Source: Catonia carolina
Lineage: Eukaryota; Arthropoda; Insecta; Hemiptera; Achilidae
Direction of reading: 5' to 3'
Assembly: GCA_035578175.1 (NCBI GenBank)
Contig: JAQMRL010000002.1
Span: 135,038,171-135,102,170 of the forward strand
Length of the DNA stretch: 64,000 nucleotides
Shown here: positions 59,201-64,000 of the stretch, in pieces
Layout: every line of letters begins with the position of its first letter
How positions within the stretch are numbered: position 1 is the stretch's first letter
Translations under genes and position numbers: made by a program
Notes under the pieces: model-generated
Database searches by the model: none
What the model was told of the DNA's origin: nothing
What the model saw: the letters and a program-made list of their open reading frames with translations, nothing else

Positions 59201-62200
59201 CAGTTCCAGAACCAACCATACGTAACTATAATAATAGCCTAGGAATTATTATACTTTCCCTAGTAAGTAACTATTATAATACCTTAGGTTACTGATGAAA
59301 ATTAGAAAAACTTGTCTATTATACGATTTTTTAAGATTGATAAATCTGTTTATCTGGTATTTTGGTCAGTAACACCTAACAGCCAAAAATATATCAACAA
59401 TTTTTAATCTAAATTTATGGTTAATTAATTAATTGATAATAATAATAATAATAATATGAACTTTATGTACAAAGATAATAGTTTAAATTTTGCAAATAAC
59501 TAAGAAAGTACATTAAAAATTGATATACTTAAAAATTAAACTGTATAATAGCTTTCTAATTCATTAAGCTCGGCCGAGGCTGTCAGCTGAGTTGAATGTT
59601 TTATTCTATTTTACTAAAATGCACAGGTAGATAAACAAAGTAAATAAATAAAGGGATTAGCTGATAACATTTTACCTAAACGCATTCACCAATTACAAAA
59701 TAAAACTACAAATATCTTTCATGCATTAAACATAACTAACTCCGCTATAACAAATTGTTAAAAAATAATATTTTTATTTCTTTCTTTTCTTTAAATAAAA
59801 AAAATCTTCTATAAAAAGTATACATTGTGGCTGCTTCTTAAAAAAATAAAAATAAAAATCTACTTTAAAAAATACAAATATGGCTGCTACTAAAAAAACC
59901 ATTATTTTCATTCCGACACAAAAACGCACGCACGGTCATAAAACACACGCGCACAGACACAGACACACACACTCACAGGTACCTCCGCGCTTTTGAGTTC
60001 TCACGCATATTTTTAAATACCCCTACCTGATTCCCTAACCAAAAAATCCCTGTATTTTAACGCTGTTTGTACATAACCCACCAAACTCTTCCAATCTCTC
60101 AAATTCATGAACTCAGTCACCAAACCATCTTCCAATAGCCGCCTTCCAAACCATCTACATCGTATGTCCGCTAGAATCGGACATCGCCTTATAAAATGAT
60201 AAATGTCTTCCTTTTCTCTGGTATTACAGGTTCATTAATTAAAACAACAATAAAAAAGAATGGAAGTTTAAATGTTACCTATCGCCATAGGTGAATACAT
60301 TAAAAATTGAACAGTAGCTGCGCCTGAACTTAATCCATGTATTGTCACTCTTTCTGGATCTCCATTAAAATACTTTATGTTTTTCTTCACCCATCGTAGA
60401 GCAGCCACTTGGTCTTTAACACCAAAATTTCCAGGTATTATCTTGTCTTCCATGCTAAGAAATCCTATAAAATAAATTTTACAGTGATAATGAGTTAAGT
60501 AGAAGTAAAAATTAAAGAATTGTTTAGAAAATCTAATCAAACAGTAGAGTGATTTATTTCAATTATAAGTTACATATGTTCTTCTACAGCACTAATTCTG
60601 TAGCTCCAGGGTAAAGAAAGGATTAAATGTCAATTTTTGTGAAAATAGTAATATATTATTAGCAGTCATAAACACTAAATTCTCCACTTTTGATATTTTG
60701 AAATTATTCTTTTAATTTTACAATAAATGAAGAAATGTTGTGTAAAAAAGTACTGTTAATTATTGTATCTATGTAGAGGGCTTTTTAATTTTTCAAATAG
60801 CCCTTGTAAATGGCCTTGATGTACTTTGTAAATGTCCAAGTGAAGAGTTTAGACTAATGGCTACCGCTGCTCTTCCAGCGTGAGCGGGTTGCCATGACAA
60901 CGGAGATGTCAGCGGCAAATAATGCTTGCCAAGTAGTTCTCCCCATTCGTATCCGAATAGAGAAGAGATTGCGGCAGGTCAACCCGCCTACTGTACCTGC
61001 ATGTTCTATGTACGAGTACGGTAGTTGTTTTGTAACTGCGGCGTCACATAGTTGTTTTGTTTGTGTGTATTTTACAAACTGTGTCACTCTCTGTATGTAA
61101 AATACACACATGTACACTATGTGTGTATACGAGGTTTGATCAAAAAATAACGGGAATTTTAGTTTTTCTTAAACATTTTTTATTTATGCATCTATATCAA
61201 TTTTGCCCTCTTCAACGTCATCATCCTCAGATATAATATACTTGTGCCAGCGGTTTTTCCAATCTTGGAAGCACTTCTGGAACTCACTTTTTGGTACAGC
61301 TTTTAGCTCCTTTAGTGATTCGGTTTTTTTTGCCATGAATAGTGGCAAAACGTCGTCCTTTCAAGGTTCTCTTGAAACGTCGAAACCTTGGTTTCGACGT
61401 CATACCCATACACCCATGTTTTGTCATGTTATGACCGTCTGCAGAAATTCTGGATCAGTGTTGACTTCATTCATCAATTCTTGGACGATATCCACTCAAC
61501 ATTTTTTGGTTAGAAATTCAGTAATTTCGAAACGAACTTTGCTGACATCCGTTTCATGCCCAAAACATCCGAAAAATTACTTGACATGATCCAAATGATA
61601 TACCGGCCTCATCAGCAACCTTTCTGATAGTGATTCTGCAATCTTTGAAGATTGCAGAATCTCCTTTTTTCCTCTCTTCTACGACGCTCTCGTCGGTTAC
61701 TGATGTGCTAGAGGGTTTAGAACTGTCGTCAACTTTTAACGTTTTCACAGACATTTTTAAACCGTTTATAGCACTCGTAAATTCTTGTTTTACTCATAGT
61801 AGATTTACCAAAAACTACTGTCAACATTTCGAATGAAGTAGTACACTTGATATCATTTTTCATACAAAATTTAATGCAAACTCTTTGATCCATTTTTTCG
61901 GAAGTATCAATTTCGCCGAGAGAATGCAAACACCTGAACTATTTTCAACTACTAACTGTACATTCAAAATGGCTGCAAATGCAAACTTATGAAAGGAACA
62001 AGTGTACCAAGAAGCTAAAAATTTTTTTGAAAATTGGATTTACAAAACCCGCGAAATTAACAAATTCTCTTTATATTTTGATGAATCCTAGTATGTGTAT
62101 TTTACATTTTTTTTACTCTCGGGAGTCTCGCGGATACTTATTATACTAGTTTTTCTCGTTTGTTGCTACTCTTCACCTATTTTTGAAGAAGGCACGAGCA

Positions 62201-62615
62201 GCCGCTGAAACCATATGATTTTAACTAATTCTATTCAGTCGTTCAATCATCTTTAGAGGATCTGAGTTGTGTTAGTTTTAATTTGGATCAATCATTTATA
62301 AAATTATCCTTTCTAAAGTGGTAGCACTGTTGAGGCGAAGAAGAATAAAATCGAGTAATACAGTAAAATGAATGTCCTGATGAAGAGTGAAGAAAATAAG
62401 GAAATACAGCCTAAATGTTTACTCGTAGCTCTATATCGTGTTGTAAACAAAAGTCAATTACCTAGTAATTCCACTCGGTAATTCAAAGTCACTAGTATCA
62501 TATCTTTATTTAGAAGTATTTCTGGGCCAAAATTTTTAACTGTTGGCGAACCTTTTATTAGACCGCCTGGATAAATAAATACCAATACTGGCAATGAACC
62601 GTTGATTCTTTCAAT
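48087..62615 (-). CDS. Carboxylesterase-family protein (alpha/beta hydrolase), 8 exons, 5' end missing
   Basis: Serine hydrolase of the carboxylesterase/cholinesterase family. Exons in coding order on the - strand: 62615-62462, 60464-60279, 58485-58292, 56641-56476, 54311-54130, 51863-51704, 50877-50733, 48273-48087. All phases join into 457 codons plus stop. The family is usually ~550 residues, so ~100 N-terminal residues are missing, including the signal peptide and the usual EDCLYLNV region. Counting from the first visible codon: oxyanion region IYPGG at 14-18 (usual form HGGG), nucleophile Ser97 in GLSSG, acid Asp227 in SGDG (usually Glu), His352 in [23 protein letters not shown] and CPTENST are classic family motifs. 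Orthology to a named esterase (venom carboxylesterase-like, FE4/E4-like, juvenile hormone esterase) cannot be decided here. The substitutions may mean altered or weak catalysis, which is inference. Confidence 0.93.
48685..49414 (-). repeat. Repeat C copy, left arm of an inverted pair
   Basis: Reverse orientation, with a GT/GC dinucleotide tract at 48833-48874 (CA on the element strand). It ends at gtttcacgccagattttt, head to head with the next copy. Confidence 0.87.
49424..50205 (+). repeat. Repeat C copy, right arm of an inverted pair
   Basis: Starts aaaatctgacgtgaaacact and runs through two monomers to cgttcttgagacattttgtt and a broken CA tract (cacaaacacacaagcagac). With 48685-49414 it forms a long inverted repeat centred near 49419. 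Confidence 0.87.
50733..50877 (-). CDS. Esterase exon 7: catalytic His exon
   Basis: Acceptor TTAAATAG, donor GTAAGT. It encodes [16 protein letters not shown] (first residue split with the previous exon) and a basic stretch, then [18 protein letters not shown]. The catalytic histidine is CAT at 50864-50866, in the family's G-x-x-H-x-D-(E/D)-L context. Confidence 0.94.
50931..50962 (+). mobile_element. SINE-B head fragment
   Basis: Only ~32 bp of the head (gacccaccgggttggtctag...gtcgtcgc), followed directly by an old LINE fragment. Probably a relic cut by deletion. Confidence 0.6.
50965..51560 (-). mobile_element. LINE reverse transcriptase fragment, split by repeat A
   Basis: On the - strand, the segment 51560-51431 reads in part as [14 protein letters not shown]. 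The segment 51038-50965 reads [17 protein letters not shown], the standard LINE block. The two halves are separated by a repeat A copy (51039-51418) flanked by a 12-bp duplication, so this LINE piece is older than the repeat A insertion. Confidence 0.75.
51039..51418 (+). mobile_element. Repeat A copy 7, slightly 5'-truncated, nested in an old LINE
   Basis: 12-bp target duplication (acagtctaagta at 51027-51038 and 51419-51430). The 5' ~16 bp (tgcccataacagac) are missing while the ctaaac end is kept, so it moved by a LINE-type mechanism. Confidence 0.88.
51562..51604. repeat. (AAT)n/(GAT) microsatellite
   Basis: AAT units followed by gataatgataatgatg. Similar short AAT tracts occur at 8751-8768, 14334-14361 and 59432-59454. 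Confidence 0.9.
51704..51863 (-). CDS. Esterase exon 6
   Basis: Acceptor T tract plus GCAG, donor GTACGT. It encodes [20 protein letters not shown] and [14 protein letters not shown], matching the family block 'l.sD..f..p...f...YlY.F.yrg'. Phase 0 in, phase 1 out. Confidence 0.93.
52032..52680 (-). mobile_element. DNA transposon remnant with ~90-bp inverted termini (DUF4817-type HTH)
   Basis: The left end (attttgttttgtgacac..., 52032-52125) and right end (reverse complement, 52590-52680) match over ~90 bp with few differences. Inside on the - strand is [20 protein letters not shown], the N-terminal helix-turn-helix that precedes mariner/Tc1-like transposases in insects. A frameshifted [19 protein letters not shown] block follows. 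It lacks the catalytic domain. It lies in the esterase intron between exons 5 and 6. Confidence 0.82.
52681..53936. other. Esterase intron, mostly unassigned
   Basis: A - strand frame at 52791-53006 ([20 protein letters not shown]) looks protein-like and may come from a transposon, but I recognise no family. 53150-53280 is GC-richer. Nothing else was identified. Confidence 0.4.
53937..54060 (+). mobile_element. Degenerate SINE-C-like relic
   Basis: Head-like tttggtagaatgattagcaa, box B ttgatttcgattcccgcc, short body ending aatgtaaacaaaaaatg. It is in the esterase intron, 70 bp downstream (genomic left) of exon 5. Confidence 0.55.
54130..54311 (-). CDS. Esterase exon 5
   Basis: Acceptor TTTTGCAG, donor GTATGT. 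It encodes [20 protein letters not shown] and [20 protein letters not shown], the weakly conserved helical region after the acid residue. Phase 1 in, phase 0 out. Confidence 0.88.
54351..55360 (+). mobile_element. SINE-B copy split by a Jockey-type LINE fragment
   Basis: Head and box B at 54351-54475, body at 55171-55360. The LINE piece between them is flanked by an 11-bp duplication. Box B region carries an extra aaaatcaaatcctag stretch. Confidence 0.87.
54476..55159 (-). mobile_element. Jockey-type LINE fragment inserted in a SINE-B copy
   Basis: A 684-bp, 5'-truncated fragment. An 11-bp duplication (tatacggattt) flanks it at 54465-54475 and 55160-55170. The - strand frame carries [39 protein letters not shown] and [17 protein letters not shown], the C-terminal reverse transcriptase part of the Jockey clade. 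The 3' end is a short A-rich tail. Removing it restores a full SINE-B. Confidence 0.9.
55470..56355 (+). repeat. Repeat C copy with very long (CA)n
   Basis: Two monomers, then aacttccggttgaccg, cgttcttggcatattttgtt, a CA tract of ~130 bp and the conserved tail ending gggcaagagaaagtaaaa. Located 120 bp left of esterase exon 4. Confidence 0.87.
56083..56213. repeat. (CA)n microsatellite, ~130 bp
   Basis: Almost pure CA with a few CG interruptions near 56173-56186. It lies at the fixed CA position of repeat C. Confidence 0.97.
56476..56641 (-). CDS. Esterase exon 4: acid-residue exon
   Basis: Acceptor TTTTTACAG. The donor is GTCTGT at 56475-56470, chosen because it is the GT that gives phase 1, as the next exon needs. 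It encodes [15 protein letters not shown] and [17 protein letters not shown]. The acid position, normally the Glu of the family's S-x-E-G block, is Asp (GAT at 56495-56497). The donor is weaker than the others, so this boundary is the least certain. Confidence 0.85.
56713..57340 (-). mobile_element. Helitron-like 3' end and body (5' end not found)
   Basis: The - strand ends CTAG|T at 56713/56712. A GC-rich hairpin-like block (cgcgtgcaaagccgcgacgg) precedes it, resembling the Helitron terminus at 43424. The region to ~57340 has the CA-rich 'catacacacacacatac' stretch common in such elements. No coding motif. The 5' terminus could not be placed, so the right limit is approximate. Confidence 0.5.
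57341..58291. other. Esterase intron, unassigned
   Basis: No gene or clear repeat. A short relic of the repeat C tail (tactttctcttgccctgtt) lies at ~58140-58165. Confidence 0.4.
58292..58485 (-). CDS. Esterase exon 3
   Basis: Acceptor TTAAAAG (weak pyrimidine tract), donor GTAAGG. It encodes [20 protein letters not shown] followed by [17 protein letters not shown] and LECLQKLP, the standard GLFHRAI...CP..NS..L..CL block of the family. Phases agree with both neighbours. Confidence 0.92.
58645..58745 (+). mobile_element. SINE-F-like partial relic
   Basis: Weak similarity to the SINE-F 5' half (gggtcagccgagtctgtcag, gggcaagtaattttgta, agtgaccagctg). Decayed and without the 3' part. Confidence 0.5.
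58803..58990 (-). mobile_element. SINE-A copy in an esterase intron
   Basis: Perfect 12-bp target duplication (agttgaagactt at 58791-58802 and 58991-59002), intact head and long T tract. It lies between esterase exons 2 and 3. Confidence 0.92.
59003..60012. other. Esterase intron, AT-rich
   Basis: AAT microsatellite at 59432-59454 and a CA/CG-rich patch at 59930-59980. The right part probably includes the 3' untranslated end of the LINE fragment at 60013-60228. Confidence 0.45.
60013..60228 (-). mobile_element. LINE C-terminal zinc-knuckle fragment
   Basis: An open frame starts [20 protein letters not shown] and continues KWF-like and [15 protein letters not shown] before TAA at 60015-60013. 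The C-x(n)-H-x(4)-C spacing and following residues match the 3' end of LINE ORF2. It lies only 50 bp from esterase exon 2 and is in the same orientation. Confidence 0.65.
60279..60464 (-). CDS. Esterase exon 2: nucleophile exon
   Basis: Acceptor TTTTATAG, donor GTAACA. It encodes [40 protein letters not shown] and [20 protein letters not shown]. The catalytic serine is AGT at 60328-60330. GESAG of typical carboxylesterases is GLSSG here. The reading frame is open upstream of the acceptor by chance. Confidence 0.95.
60465..61129. other. Esterase intron, GC-richer patch and hairpin
   Basis: 60840-61050 is clearly GC-richer than its surroundings. A perfect 15-bp inverted repeat (tgtgtgtattttaca at 61062-61076 and its complement at 61096-61110) sits just before the mariner. 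Function unknown. Confidence 0.5.
61130..62091 (-). mobile_element. Mariner element, internal deletion removing most of the catalytic core
   Basis: TA sites at 61128-61129 and 62092-62093, with imperfect ~28-bp inverted termini (cgaggtttgatcaaaaaa against its counterpart at 62064-62091). The - strand carries the N-terminal helix-turn-helix ([35 protein letters not shown]) and [20 protein letters not shown]. It then jumps to the C-terminal KGRRFATI block, so most of the DD34D catalytic region is missing. Non-autonomous. It is in the esterase intron 1, in the same orientation as the gene. Confidence 0.9.
62462..62615 (-). CDS. Esterase exon 1 (visible): oxyanion-hole exon
   Basis: Acceptor TTTTTCAG, donor GTAATT. 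It encodes [18 protein letters not shown], then [20 protein letters not shown] and VELL. The family motif HGGGF is replaced by YPGGL. The two glycines that donate the oxyanion NH groups are retained, but the preceding His-Gly is lost. Confidence 0.93.
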
Positions 62616-64000
62616 CTGAAAAAAGTGAAAACAATATTATAATTAATTTTTTCAACGAAATATAGTAAAATATAATATTGCTGTTAAACATTTCGTCATA
62701 GTCAAAGATTCATATTTTTAAAAAACACTACATAACTTTCTTCAACCGTTTATCAGTTTCAGTTCAGACTAATAAAAGGGCAGGCTCTTTATGAGTTTCC
62801 TGCAGCAGTAATACAGAGGAGTATACAACTAAGTATTTCATATTACAAGAGTAACATGAAAAAAAGAAAATAACCGATTTTTCCTTTATTTGTAACCCAG
62901 TGCAGGAAAAAGGAACCTAATGTAGGAAAATATAAATTTTTAGTTTGATACACAGTGATATAAAGCACAAAATTCGGAACATTTTCATATAAAAATCTTC
63001 TTTTTTTATTTCAAAATAACATGAGTTATGCGATGTGGAAGTTTAATTTTTTTAAATGTATGTTTTGAGAAAAACGCTTTTAAAGTTTCCTTGAGTATAT
63101 TCCGATTCAGGGTAGGCCTACACCACCTGTAATTCATCGGATAGTTCGCCTCAGGATGGTCACTTAATATTTTTAAAATAATTTCTTCCTTCGACATTTT
63201 TCGAAATAATAATAATCTATAATATAAACACACAACACTGATGACTGAATGCACATTGTTAACGACATCGCATACAAACAAACACGCAATAGATCGTGGT
63301 CACAGATTATGTATAGTAATGTGTAGAATATGAGATACTAACGTAATCTGAAAGATTGCAGCAAAAAACATTAAAAAGTGAAAAATTAAATATGTGTCGT
63401 TAAAAGTAATAAACAGTTTGCTAATTCTGAAGTGTTGTACGAAATGGTGCCTAGAGTCGGCAATGTACGAATAACTCATATAATCGACTTTAGGTCCCTT
63501 TTCTCCGTCGTTGCATGGGTTTAGAAAATGACATTCTGTTGACAAAATATTCAACTAATTCCCCTACAAAATTTTTCTAAAAGACTACAGATAGCAGAAG
63601 CAAAAATCGTAATTTTTGACTTGTCTTGACTAAAATGCTTGTAGTGCAAAATCATACTCGCCGACTTTAGGTCCCTTATCCTGCAACGCTTGTGTTTTAA
63701 CAAAAAAAAAAAATAATTTTTTTTTATAAAACACAACAGTATGTCTTGGTTAATAGTTTAAGTTATAAGTATTAAATCCCACATTAATAAGTATAAATAT
63801 AATAAAAATATGTATTTTTAAAGTTTAGGAAAACTAATTTTTCTTTTGAGTATGGCTGGTTTTGAAACAAAAGTTTCATGGTTTTATACATTAAGGTAAG
63901 CAAAGTATTTGATCATTTCAACCAATTTAATAAAGTAACTACTCCTAACTATAAATCATACAAAAAATACACTTTTCATTGAGGACTTTTAGTGTCGTGC
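62616..64000. other. Region upstream of the first visible esterase exon
   Basis: No exon with the expected N-terminal esterase motifs was found. A - strand frame at 63211-63006 starts MSKEEIILKILSDHPEANYP but matches nothing I know. The phrase cgactttaggtccctt occurs twice (63486 and 63663), suggesting a short duplication. Confidence 0.45.

Noticed and set aside
63006..63281. First exon of the esterase or another gene (MSKEEIILKILSDHPEANYP)
   Set aside because: It lacks a signal peptide or any esterase N-terminal motif and breaks after ~25 codons; a GT follows but there is nothing to join it to.
1..64000. CRISPR arrays, operons, phage or bacterial systems
   Set aside because: Gene structure, introns and transposon classes are those of an animal nuclear genome; no such arrays were seen.

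Overview
The window is nuclear DNA of an insect. It is AT-rich and intron-rich, with GT-AG splice sites and a very high load of SINEs, LINEs, mariner, piggyBac-like and Helitron relics. The anchor is an LCCH3-type GABA receptor subunit, an arthropod Cys-loop receptor class. A hemimetabolous order such as Hemiptera would fit the repeat content, but I cannot prove the order from sequence alone. I see no bacterial, viral or CRISPR-like system.

There are two clear genes, convergent (tail to tail) and each missing its 5' end. (1) On the + strand, from 5636 to 33766, eight coding exons of an Lcch3-like GABA receptor subunit give 492 codons plus stop. All intron phases join without a break, from the start of the ligand-binding domain to the end of M4. 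The first exon(s), with initiator Met and signal peptide, were not found. (2) On the - strand, from 62615 down to 48087, eight exons of a carboxylesterase-family protein give 457 codons plus stop, again with compatible phases. The N-terminal ~100 residues lie outside the window or were not recognised. Its Ser, acid and His triad positions are all present, but several flanking residues are unusual. The genes share no pathway or operon. They are 14.3 kb apart and that gap is a nest of transposons.

Almost everything else is introns and intergenic DNA built from repeats. I could define: a 2.7 kb 5'-truncated LINE with 14-bp target duplications (44711-47375); a Helitron with both termini and a helicase remnant (43424-44594); two piggyBac-like MITEs with TTAA sites, each carrying a nested SINE; a mariner with its catalytic core deleted (61130-62091); three fold-back mariners whose two ends both come from the 3' end of the transposase (18424-19346, 29170-29596, 38541-39495); an element with ~90-bp inverted termini (52032-52680); at least five SINE or SINE-like families, named here SINE-A, B, C, D and F; a seven-copy ~390-bp LINE-mobilised repeat (repeat A); a ~900-bp repeat with internal duplications and a built-in CA tract (repeat C); and a CCGGAA-hairpin tandem repeat (repeat D). 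Family names are my own working labels.

By region: 1-5.6 kb, duplicated AT-rich DNA, repeats C and D, an 81-bp tandem array and an inverted pair of repeat A. 5.6-33.8 kb, the receptor gene with repeat-filled introns. 34-48 kb, intergenic transposon nest. 48-62.6 kb, the esterase gene with repeat-filled introns. 62.6-64 kb, non-coding or unrecognised. The most unusual observations concern genome dynamics (fold-back mariners with a shared junction, insertion nests, an inverted repeat-C pair) and the atypical esterase active site. I found no convincing evidence of an undescribed multi-gene system.
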